Below, one piece after another: positions 1 to 5,373 of a DNA stretch of 5,373 nt. Source of the stretch: an uncultured bacterium (GTDB taxonomy: Bacteria > Verrucomicrobiota > Lentisphaeria > Oligosphaerales > Oligosphaeraceae); the NCBI GenBank assembly GCA_902783355.1, contig CACZQQ010000055.1:1-5373 (forward strand). The letters are read 5' to 3'. Below the pieces are notes generated by a model. That model ran no database searches, had not been told where the DNA came from, and saw only the letters and a list, made by a program, of their open reading frames with translations. Each line of letters begins with the position of its first letter. The stretch's first letter is position 1. The position numbers and the translations under genes are program-made.

Positions 1-1
1 C

Positions 2-241
2 GAGGCGGTGGAGCCGCTGCTGCACTGGGGGCTCTACGCCTACAGGCGCGCCTTCCTCGGCCAGTTCGTGCAGTGGCCGACGGGGCGGCTGGAGGCCTGC
101 GAGAAACTTGAACAGCTGCGCGCGCTGGAGAACGGCGCCCGCATCTGCGTTTTGACCGCGCACGAGCGCACGGCGGATGTCGATGTGCCCGAAGACATTG
201 CGCGTGTCGAGGAACTCATCCGTGAAGGAGGTCTGAAATGA
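2..241 (+). CDS. kdsB: KdsB, CMP-KDO synthetase (3-deoxy-manno-octulosonate cytidylyltransferase), C-terminal part
   Basis: Cytosolic enzyme that transfers CMP from CTP to KDO, the activation step before KDO is added to lipid A. Only the last 79 residues are in the window; the gene starts upstream. Family landmarks are visible: [12 protein letters not shown] (the H-x-G-x-YAYR segment), [12 protein letters not shown], and a terminal [11 protein letters not shown] that matches the usual GVDTPEDLxRV, with the first Gly replaced by Asp. The GTG at base 8 is an internal valine codon, not a start, because the frame is open to the window edge and KdsB similarity fills it. The stop TGA overlaps the kdsA start (ATGA, 238-241), so translation of the two is probably coupled. 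The assignment rests on motifs recalled from the family; the N-terminal nucleotide-binding region cannot be inspected. Confidence 0.9.
   Translation, partial: EAVEPLLHWGLYAYRRAFLGQFVQWPTGRLEACEKLEQLRALENGARICVLTAHERTADVDVPEDIARVEELIREGGLK
225..232 (+). promoter_or_regulatory. Strong Shine-Dalgarno site of kdsA
   Basis: AAGGAGGT is a full-length match to the 16S anti-Shine-Dalgarno tail and ends 5 bases before the ATG at 238. It lies inside the kdsB coding sequence and fixes the kdsA start. Confidence 0.8.
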
Positions 242-1071
242 GCCTGGCTGAATTTGAGATTGCGGAAGGCATCGGCGTCGGCGGCGACAATCCGCTTCTG
301 GTGCTGGCGGGGCCCTGCGTGGCCGAGTCGCTGGAGGTCTGCCGCGAGGTGGCCTCCGCCGCCAAGGAGATCTGCGAACGCCTCGGCCTCAACTACGTCT
401 TCAAGGCCTCCTTCGACAAGGCCAACCGCACGAGCATCTCCTCCTTCCGCGGACCCGGAGAGCAGGCCGGCCTGGAGATCCTCGCGTCCGTCAAGGAGGA
501 GTTCGGCGTGCCAATCGTCACCGACGTCCACGAGCCCTTCCAGTGCGACGCGGTGGCGGAGGTCGCCGACATCGTGCAGATTCCCGCCTTCCTCTGCCGC
601 CAGACCGACCTGCTGCTGGCCGCCGCCGCCACCGGCCGCCCCGTCAATGTGAAGAAGGGGCAGTTCCTGGCGCCGGAGGACATGAAGGCGGTCGTCGGCA
701 AGCTGGAGGCGGCCGGCAACCAGCGCGTCCTGCTGACGGAGCGCGGCACCACCTTCGGCTACCACAATCTCGTCGTGGACATGCGGGGCCTCGTCACCAT
801 GCGCGGCCTCGGCTGCCCCGTCGTCTTCGACGGGACGCACTCCGTCCAGCTGCCCGGCGGCAACGGGACCTGCTCCGGCGGCAACCGCGACCTCGTGCCG
901 CCGCTTGTGCGCGCCGCCGCCGCCGTCGGCATCGACGCCCTCTTCCTGGAGGTCCACCCCGATCCGGACAAGGCACTCTCTGATGGTGCTAACTCCTTGC
1001 GGTTGAAGGATTTAGAGAATGTCCTGTCGATGGCGGCCAGCATCCACCGCCTCGTCAAGGAGGGGCGCTAG
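238..1071 (+). CDS. kdsA: KdsA, 3-deoxy-8-phosphooctulonate synthase, metal-dependent type
   Basis: Condenses D-arabinose-5-phosphate with phosphoenolpyruvate to give KDO-8-phosphate, the committed step of KDO synthesis, in the cytosol. The 277 residues are the usual length, and the TIM-barrel signature segments appear in order: LAGPCVAES (24-32), [20 protein letters not shown] (55-74), PIVTDVHEP (92-100), [16 protein letters not shown] (111-126), NVKKGQF (137-143), [18 protein letters not shown] (166-183), [12 protein letters not shown] (197-208) and [14 protein letters not shown] (237-250). Cys27, His201, Glu238 and Asp249 occupy the four metal-ligand positions known from the Aquifex-type (class II) enzyme; the metal-independent E. 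coli type has Asn instead of the Cys. The start is set by the SD site at 225-232 and the ATGA overlap with kdsB. The gene ends in TAG two bases before kdsC. Codons 973-1020 are unusually A/T-ending compared with the rest of the gene. Confidence 0.96.
   Translation: MSLAEFEIAEGIGVGGDNPLLVLAGPCVAESLEVCREVASAAKEICERLGLNYVFKASFDKANRTSISSFRGPGEQAGLEILASVKEEFGVPIVTDVHEPFQCDAVAEVADIVQIPAFLCRQTDLLLAAAATGRPVNVKKGQFLAPEDMKAVVGKLEAAGNQRVLLTERGTTFGYHNLVVDMRGLVTMRGLGCPVVFDGTHSVQLPGGNGTCSGGNRDLVPPLVRAAAAVGIDALFLEVHPDPDKALSDGANSLRLKDLENVLSMAASIHRLVKEGR
1057..1065 (+). promoter_or_regulatory. Shine-Dalgarno site of kdsC
   Basis: AAGGAGGGG lies inside the last codons of kdsA, with the GGAGG core ending 10 bases before the ATG at 1074. 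It supports that start and coupling to kdsA. Confidence 0.65.
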
Positions 1072-1073
1072 AC

Positions 1074-1622
1074 ATGCGCTTCATTACCGACGAGGCGACT
1101 TGCCTTGAGCGCGCCCGCGCCGTCAAGCTGGTGGCGATGGACGTGGACGGCACGCTCACCGACGGCCGCATTGGCTACGGCTGCGGCTCCGCCGACGAGA
1201 TCAAGTTCTTCGACGTGCGCGATGGCTCCGCCATCAAGCTGATGATGGCGTCGGGCATCGCGGTGGGCGTCATCACGGGCCGCAAGAGCACCACCAACCG
1301 CACGCGTGCCGCCGAGCTCAAGCTGGACTTCATGCTGGAGAGCGTGCTGAGCTAGGAGGAGGCGATTGCAGAGCTGGCCGCCTCCCGCGGGTTCACCCTT
1401 GAGGAATGCGTCTACATTGGCGACGACTGGATTGACGCAGGCGCCTGCCGTGCCTGCGGCCTTGGCGTCGCCGTCGGGGACGCCGAGCCGGACTTGCTTG
1501 AGTACGCCGACTTGCAGACGTCGGCCTTTGGCGGCCGCGGCGCGGTGCGCGAGTTCGGCAAATGGCTGCTGACGGCGCGGGGCTGCTGGCGTCAGGCGGC
1601 GCAGAAAAGATACGGGTTGTAG
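1074..1622 (+). CDS. kdsC: KdsC, KDO-8-phosphate phosphatase (HAD family), reading frame interrupted by an in-frame TAG at codon 94
   Basis: Hydrolyses KDO-8-phosphate to KDO and phosphate between the KdsA and KdsB steps. Read through the TAG, the frame gives 182 positions, the normal KdsC length, with all HAD landmarks: motif I DVDGTLTDG (nucleophile Asp23, acid/base Asp25), FFDVRDG (45-51), motif II VITGR (Thr68), motif IV YIGDDWID (114-121; Asp117, Asp118) and the terminal GGRGAVREF (153-161). The TAG at 1353-1355 comes after 93 residues and lies 20 positions before the motif IV Tyr, where KdsC proteins carry the motif III Lys. It therefore replaces a phosphate-binding residue, most simply by AAG to TAG. 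Both halves share one frame with no indel and downstream motifs are intact, so decay is very recent, the base is an error, or the codon is read through. The first 93 residues alone lack motif IV and should be inactive. E. coli tolerates loss of kdsC, so a true null is plausible. Family assignment is firm; functional status is open. Confidence 0.85.
1353..1355 (+). other. In-frame amber codon inside kdsC
   Basis: TAG in frame with the kdsC start, flanked by AGC (Ser) upstream and GAG GAG (Glu-Glu) downstream. It stands at the expected motif III lysine. The next in-frame stop is the proper gene end, TAG at 1620-1622. No conventional in-frame start (ATG, GTG or TTG) follows before TTG at 1494, which is already past motif IV. 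Confidence 0.85.
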
Positions 1623-1634
1623 AAGCAGTTTGCC

Positions 1635-2150
1635 ATGGCAAGACGCCTCCTCTCCATTCTGGCTCTCCTGCTGCTGGGGCTTTCGGCCGCGCTGTCCGCG
1701 CGGGACGAGTTCAGCCTGGGGAACGGGCTGGTGGAGGTCCAGGGCTTCCACACCAACGGCGAGAACCTGCTGACGCTTTCCGGCACGGGCACGGAGCGTG
1801 TGCGGTGGCGCGTCAGCGGCGCGCGCGCGCGGCTTGAGGCGCCTCTCTTCTCCCTCTTCGGCTTCCAGATGACATTGGAGGGTGAGCAGGCCGGCAGATA
1901 CGTCATCGCGAGTCCGCTGTGCCTCTTCGACCAGCAGAAGGGCGAGGTCCGCAGCGCCGCGGCCGTGCAGGTGGCGGGGCCCTTCGGGCCCGACGGCCCC
2001 CGCTTCCGCATGAGCGGCATCGGCTACGACGTGCTCTGGCGCGGAACAGGCGAGTCGCTCGTCCTGGTCATCCGCAGCGCCGTCTGGCTTGAGTTCGACC
2101 AGGGCCTTTTCAGTGAAATCGACGAGAAAGTCGAACAATACACTAAATAA
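1635..2150 (+). CDS. Exported LptC/LptA-like protein, probable LPS-transport component
   Basis: A 171-residue protein. Residues 1-22 form a basic N-terminus (MARR) followed by a Leu/Ala-rich stretch ending LSAALSA, which reads as a signal peptide or an uncleaved membrane anchor. The rest is a periplasm-type domain rich in short beta-like segments (LEVQ-, LTLSGTG-, FQMTLEG-, GEVRSAAAVQV-, RFRMSGIGYDVLW-type pieces) and ends in VIRSAVWLEF. The pattern of repeated strands and 'SG.GY' turns recalls the LptC/LptA (OstA-like) fold that carries LPS across the periplasm. Position immediately after kdsC is the same as in E. coli (kdsC-lptC-lptA-lptB), which is the main support. The length fits LptC (about 190 residues) or LptA (about 185), and the sequence alone does not decide between them. 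The SD is weak (AGAAG near 1621-1625), so coupling to kdsC is likely. It ends with tandem TAA codons. It lies in the same frame as kdsC. Confidence 0.55.
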   Translation: MARRLLSILALLLLGLSAALSARDEFSLGNGLVEVQGFHTNGENLLTLSGTGTERVRWRVSGARARLEAPLFSLFGFQMTLEGEQAGRYVIASPLCLFDQQKGEVRSAAAVQVAGPFGPDGPRFRMSGIGYDVLWRGTGESLVLVIRSAVWLEFDQGLFSEIDEKVEQYTK

Positions 2151-2158
2151 TAAGGAAT

Positions 2159-2165
2159 AAGGAAG
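2159..2165 (+). promoter_or_regulatory. Shine-Dalgarno site of the aminotransferase gene
   Basis: AAGGAAG sits 7 bases before the ATG at 2173, in the only truly intergenic gap (22 bases) of the window. The surrounding stretch of about 50 bases is clearly AT-richer than its flanks, but I see no convincing -35/-10 pair. Confidence 0.5.
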
Positions 2166-2172
2166 AACGACA

Positions 2173-3384
2173 ATGCAGATTGTTTCCGACCAGATCAAGG
2201 TCTTCCAGCAGAACTCCTCGTGGATCCGCCGCATGTTCGAGGCGGGCATCGAGATGAAGAAGCAGTTCGGCGCGGAGAATGTCTACGACTTCAGCCTGGG
2301 CAGCCCCGACCTCAATCCGCCTTCCACCGTCGTCGACGGCCTCAAGGCGCTGCCGCCCGAAGTCGACGTGCCCGCCGGCCTCGGCTACATGCCCAACGCA
2401 GGCTATCCCGCCGCCCGCGAGGCGCTGGCGCGCTGGACGGAGGCGGAGCAGGGCAGCGAAATGCCCGCCGCCAACATCGTCATCACCGTCGGCGCGGCCG
2501 GCGGCCTGAACTGCCTCTTCCGCGCCATCCTCGCCCCCGGCGACGAGGTGGTCTGCCCCGCCCCCTACTTCGTGGAATACGGCTCCTACTGCGGCAACTA
2601 CGGCGGCGTCCTGAAGCCCGTCCCGAGCGCGAAGGGCACCTTCAAGCTGGACATCGACGGCATCGCGGCGGCGCTGAACGAGCGCACCCGCGCCCTCGTC
2701 ATCAACAGCCCCAACAACCCCGCCGGCGTCATCTACACCGCCGACGAGATCGAGGCGCTCGGCGACGTGCTGCGCAAGGCGTCCGCGCGCCACGGCCGCC
2801 CCATCATCCTGATCGCGGACGAGCCCTACCGCTTCCTGGCCTTCGACGGCCGCGAGGTGCCCTCCGTCCTGCCGCGCTACGAATATTCGGTCATCTGCTC
2901 CTCCTTCTCGAAGAACCTGGGGCTGGCGGGCGAGCGCGTGGGCTACCTGTGCATCAATCCCGCCATGGGCAAGGAGCTGGCCGCCGAGCTGACCGCCGGC
3001 TGCATCCTGACCAACCGCATCCTGGGCTTCGTCAACGCGCCGTGCATCGGCCAGAAGCTCATCATCAAGGCGATGGCCGACCTGCCGCTGACGCGCCGCC
3101 TCCAGCAGGAGCAGCTGGCCGTCTATGCGCGCCGCCGCGCCAAGATGGCCGCCATCCTCGACGAGGCGGGCATCAAGTACCAAATGCCCGCCGGCACCTT
3201 CTACTTCTTCCCGCAGGCCCCCACGGCGGACGACGTCGCCTTCGTCGGGAAGCTGGCGCAGCACCACATTCTGGCGGTGCCCGGCTCCGGCTTCGGCTAC
3301 GCGGGCTTCTTCCGGCTGGCCATCTGCGTGGACGACGGCGTCATCGAGCGCTCCCGCCAGGCCTTCATCGACGCCATGCGGTAG
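2173..3384 (+). CDS. PLP-dependent aminotransferase, class I/II (AspB-like fold type I)
   Basis: A 403-residue cytosolic enzyme that moves an amino group between an amino acid and a 2-oxo acid using pyridoxal phosphate; the substrate pair is not evident. Fold type I landmarks run in order: YDFSLGSPDLNPP near the N-terminus, GLGYMPNAGYPAAREAL (substrate and cofactor entry region), ITVGAAGGLNCLFRAIL (phosphate-binding turn), NSPNNPAG with Asn182 facing the PLP ring, IADEPYRFL with Asp216 (pyridine nitrogen) and Tyr219, SSFSKNLGLAGERVGYL with Lys247 as the Schiff-base lysine, and FFRLAICV with Arg381 as the likely substrate carboxylate binder. All catalytic residues are present and the length is normal. 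Start ATG 2173 has an SD 7 bases upstream and begins with family-like sequence. The TAG stop is followed by one codon and then the next gene in the same frame. Co-transcription with an FAD oxidoreductase hints at a shared pathway, but nothing ties it directly to LPS. Confidence 0.92.
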   Translation: MQIVSDQIKVFQQNSSWIRRMFEAGIEMKKQFGAENVYDFSLGSPDLNPPSTVVDGLKALPPEVDVPAGLGYMPNAGYPAAREALARWTEAEQGSEMPAANIVITVGAAGGLNCLFRAILAPGDEVVCPAPYFVEYGSYCGNYGGVLKPVPSAKGTFKLDIDGIAAALNERTRALVINSPNNPAGVIYTADEIEALGDVLRKASARHGRPIILIADEPYRFLAFDGREVPSVLPRYEYSVICSSFSKNLGLAGERVGYLCINPAMGKELAAELTAGCILTNRILGFVNAPCIGQKLIIKAMADLPLTRRLQQEQLAVYARRRAKMAAILDEAGIKYQMPAGTFYFFPQAPTADDVAFVGKLAQHHILAVPGSGFGYAGFFRLAICVDDGVIERSRQAFIDAMR

Positions 3385-3387
3385 GGC

Positions 3388-4803
3388 ATGGCGGCCTTCG
3401 ACCACCTCATCATCGGCGGCGGCCTGTCGGGGCTGGCGGCCGGCGTGCGCCTGGCCCGCTTCGGCGGCCGCGTGGCCCTCTTCGAGAGCCACACCGCCCT
3501 CGGCGGCCTGAACTCCTTCTACCGCAGGGGAGACGCCGTCCACGACGTCGGGCTGCACGCCATGACTAATTTCGCGCCCTCCTCCGATGGCGGATCGCCC
3601 CTCAACCTCGTCCTGCGCCAGCTGCGCCTCAGCCGCGACGAACTGGAGCTGTGCCCCCAGGGCCACTCCGCCATCGTCCTGCCCGGCACGCGCGTGGTCC
3701 TCGACAACGACTTCGGCCGTTTCACCGCCCAGCTGAAGGCCCTCTTCCCGAAGAGCGCGTCGGGGCTTGACGAGCTGGTGCGGCGCGTCGAGGAGGTCGG
3801 CTACACGAGCCTGGCGCCCAGCGGCCTCTCCGCGCGCTCCGTCATCATGGCCTGCACGGCCGACCGCCGCCTGGCGGACCTCCTCTGCCTGCCCGTCATG
3901 TATTACGGGAACGCACGGGCCGGCGACATGGATTTCACCGACTTCGCGATTCTCTTCAAGAGCGTCCTGCAGGAGGGCCTCTGCCGCCCGCGCGAGGGCA
4001 TGCCGCGCCTCATCGGCCTCCTGCGGCGGCGCTTCGAGGAGGCCGGCGGACTCCTCCGCACAGGATGCGCCGTCCGACGCATCCTGACGGAGGGCGGCCG
4101 CGCCGTCGGCGTGGTGGACGCGCGCGGCGAGACGCACGAGGCGCGCCATCTCCTCTCCACCATTGGCGCCGTGGAGACACTGGCCCTTGTGGACGGCGCG
4201 TCTGCCGCGCCGCAGCCACTTGCGTCCTGCCGCCCCGGCGGCGCCCCCGGCTTCGTCGAATGCCTCTTCAAGGCAACGCAACCTCCTGCGCGCCTAGGAT
4301 TTACAGAATGCGTCGAATTCGTCTGCCAGCGCGAGACCTTTGATTTCGCGCCGCCCGCCGACCCGCTGGCCGAGCCGGATTCCTTTCTTGTCTGCGCCCC
4401 CGCCAACTACGTCGGCATGGCGGAGGGGAGGGGCTTCCGCGTCAGCTGCCTGACCGACGGCGCCTTCTGGCTGGACGGCGCGCGGACGGAAGAGGCCTAC
4501 CGCGCCGCCAAGGCGCAAGTCGCGCAGGCCTGCCTGACGGCGCTGCGGCGCCGCCATCCGCGCCTCGCCGAAGGCGCTCGCACCCTCGACGTCTTCACGC
4601 CGCGCACCCTCCGCCGCTTCACCGGACACCGCAACGGCGCCCTCTACGGCTCGCCCGACAAGTGCCGCGACGGGCAGACCGGCGTGGGCAACCTGCGCCT
4701 GGCCGGCACCGACCACGGCCTCTGCGGCATCGTCGGCAGCATGCTCTCCGGCATCCTTGTCGCCAATGACATTCTTCGGAAACAGGACAACAATGCCAAA
4801 TAA
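3388..4803 (+). CDS. FAD-dependent oxidoreductase, phytoene desaturase / carotenoid isomerase (CrtI/CrtISO)-like
   Basis: A 471-residue flavoprotein, slightly shorter than typical CrtI-type enzymes (roughly 490-510). The N-terminal Rossmann motif is DHLIIGGGLSGLAAG (Gly10, Gly12, Gly15), and Glu34 at the end of strand 2 (VALFES) should bind the adenosine ribose, followed by ALGGLNSF. The C-terminal FAD signature of this family is strong: FTPRTLRRFTGHRNGALYGSP (403-423) and NLRLAGTDHGLCGIVGSMLSG (435-455). The middle (GNARAGDMDFTDFAILFKSVLQEGLCRPREGMPRLIGLL) resembles the substrate-domain part of the phytoene-dehydrogenase-related group. Members desaturate, isomerise or saturate polyenes and related lipophilic substrates; the actual substrate here is unknown, and no carotenoid synthesis gene is in view. 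ATG 3388 starts 3 bases after the aminotransferase stop with only a weak SD, suggesting coupled translation. Its 3' end overlaps mutS by 11 bases. Confidence 0.88.
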   Translation: MAAFDHLIIGGGLSGLAAGVRLARFGGRVALFESHTALGGLNSFYRRGDAVHDVGLHAMTNFAPSSDGGSPLNLVLRQLRLSRDELELCPQGHSAIVLPGTRVVLDNDFGRFTAQLKALFPKSASGLDELVRRVEEVGYTSLAPSGLSARSVIMACTADRRLADLLCLPVMYYGNARAGDMDFTDFAILFKSVLQEGLCRPREGMPRLIGLLRRRFEEAGGLLRTGCAVRRILTEGGRAVGVVDARGETHEARHLLSTIGAVETLALVDGASAAPQPLASCRPGGAPGFVECLFKATQPPARLGFTECVEFVCQRETFDFAPPADPLAEPDSFLVCAPANYVGMAEGRGFRVSCLTDGAFWLDGARTEEAYRAAKAQVAQACLTALRRRHPRLAEGARTLDVFTPRTLRRFTGHRNGALYGSPDKCRDGQTGVGNLRLAGTDHGLCGIVGSMLSGILVANDILRKQDNNAK

Positions 4804-5373
4804 AGGACAACCCTCCAAGAAGAACGCCTCCCCCAACGGCGAGCTGACGCCCGGCATGCGGCAATACATGCAGGCGAAGCAGGGCCTCTCGCCGGACACG
4901 CTCCTCATGTTCCGCATGGGCGACTTCTACGAGATGTTCTTCGACGACGCCAAGACCGCGGCCCCGCTGATGGATGTCGTGCTGACGAGCCGCGCGGGGG
5001 CCCCCCTCTGCGGCGTGCCCTACCGCGCCGTCCGCCAGTACGTGGCGCGCCTTCTGGCCGCCGGCTACAAGGTGGCGCTGGCGGACCAGGTCGAGGACCC
5101 CAAGCTGGCCAAGGGGCTTGTCAAGCGGGACGTCACGGAGGTCATAACCCCCGGCACGCTGATGGAGGAGGGCAACCTCACCGCCAGCAAGAGCAACTAT
5201 CTGGTGGGCCTCTGCCCCGTCAAGGAGAAGTTCGGCCTGGCGGTCCTGGACCTGACCACAGGCGAGTTCCGCGTCACGGAGTGCGACGCGGCGGGGACGG
5301 AGGCGGAGCTCAACCGCCTGAAGCCCGCCGAGGGCCTCGTGCCCGCCAGCCTCCATGAACGGTGGAAGGCCGA
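4793..5373 (+). CDS. mutS: MutS, DNA mismatch repair protein, N-terminal part
   Basis: Mismatch-recognition ATPase of methyl-directed or general mismatch repair. The window holds the first 193 residues; the core, clamp and ATPase domains lie beyond the edge. After a basic, polar leader of about 17 residues comes LTPGMRQYMQAKQG, then LLMFRMGDFYEMFFDDA with the mismatch-wedging motif Phe45-Tyr46-Glu47 (equivalent to E. coli Phe36 and Glu38), CGVPYRAV, YKVALADQVEDPKLAKGLVKRDVTEVITPGTL (end of domain I) and FGLAVLDLTTGEFRVTE (connector domain II). The loop after LTSR is about five residues shorter than in E. coli MutS, and PYHA has become PYRA. ATG 4793 has AGGA at 4784-4787 inside the upstream gene and gives an 11-base overlap with it. 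It is unlikely to be functionally related to the preceding genes. Confidence 0.95.
   Translation, partial: MPNKGQPSKKNASPNGELTPGMRQYMQAKQGLSPDTLLMFRMGDFYEMFFDDAKTAAPLMDVVLTSRAGAPLCGVPYRAVRQYVARLLAAGYKVALADQVEDPKLAKGLVKRDVTEVITPGTLMEEGNLTASKSNYLVGLCPVKEKFGLAVLDLTTGEFRVTECDAAGTEAELNRLKPAEGLVPASLHERWKA

Noticed and set aside
40..957. 305-residue open frame on the minus strand opposite kdsB and kdsA
   Set aside because: It has the same low-information composition and mirrors a well-supported kdsA; it is a by-product of GC-rich codon use.
1074..1622. Genome-wide reassignment of TAG to an amino acid
   Set aside because: kdsA, kdsC and the aminotransferase all end in TAG at the expected family length, with a new start within 2-12 bases. 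TAG therefore works as an ordinary stop here; only context-specific readthrough remains possible.
1977..1991. Inverted repeat GGGCCC-TTC-GGGCCC as a terminator or regulatory hairpin
   Set aside because: It lies in the middle of the LptC-like coding region, has no following T-run, and encodes a Gly-Pro-rich turn; such short GC palindromes are common at this base composition.
2105..2150. TACACT near 2139 as a -10 promoter element
   Set aside because: It has only a partial match and no plausible -35 at the right distance.
2220..3569. 449-residue plus-strand frame overlapping the aminotransferase in another phase
   Set aside because: It is Arg/Pro/His-rich with no motif, while the 2173 frame carries a complete set of PLP-enzyme residues.
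2143..4281. 712-residue open frame on the minus strand opposite the aminotransferase and oxidoreductase
   Set aside because: Its translation is a monotonous Ala/Gly/Glu/Asp/Arg mixture with no recognisable domain, as expected from the complement of GC-ending codons. The plus-strand genes have clear motifs.

Overview
The window is about 5.4 kb of GC-rich bacterial DNA. It is fully packed with genes on the + strand, and most codons end in C or G. CMP-KDO biosynthesis genes and an LPS-export-like gene point to a Gram-negative, LPS-making bacterium. The kdsB-kdsA-kdsC-lptC order, the CrtI-like oxidoreductase and the codon style would fit the PVC group (Lentisphaerota, Kiritimatiellota, Verrucomicrobiota). 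That placement is a low-confidence impression, not a measurement.

Layout: (1) bases 2-241, the C-terminal end of kdsB (CMP-KDO synthetase); (2) 238-1071, kdsA (KDO-8-phosphate synthase, apparently the metal-dependent class); (3) 1074-1622, kdsC (KDO-8-phosphate phosphatase, HAD family), interrupted by an in-frame TAG at 1353-1355; (4) 1635-2150, a small exported protein resembling LptC/LptA; (5) 2173-3384, a class I/II PLP aminotransferase; (6) 3388-4803, a phytoene-desaturase/carotenoid-isomerase-like FAD oxidoreductase; (7) 4793 to the window end, the N-terminal part of mutS. Genes overlap or lie 2-22 bases apart, so the whole window looks like one transcription unit. No terminator, RNA gene, mobile element, repeat array or CRISPR was seen, and no gene-free stretch exceeds 22 bases.

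The first four genes form a logical set. KdsA condenses arabinose-5-phosphate with PEP, KdsC removes the phosphate, KdsB activates KDO with CTP, and the LptC-like protein would help move finished LPS to the outer membrane. The aminotransferase and the oxidoreductase are separated by one stop codon and one further codon and may share a pathway, but their substrates cannot be read from sequence. MutS (mismatch repair) is probably unrelated to the rest.

The strongest oddity is the kdsC amber codon. The frame stays open and recognisably KdsC on both sides, and the TAG falls where the conserved HAD motif III lysine (AAG) belongs. A one-base nonsense mutation, a sequencing error or amber recoding are all possible. 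Three of the six complete stops in the window are also TAG, which argues against wholesale TAG reassignment.
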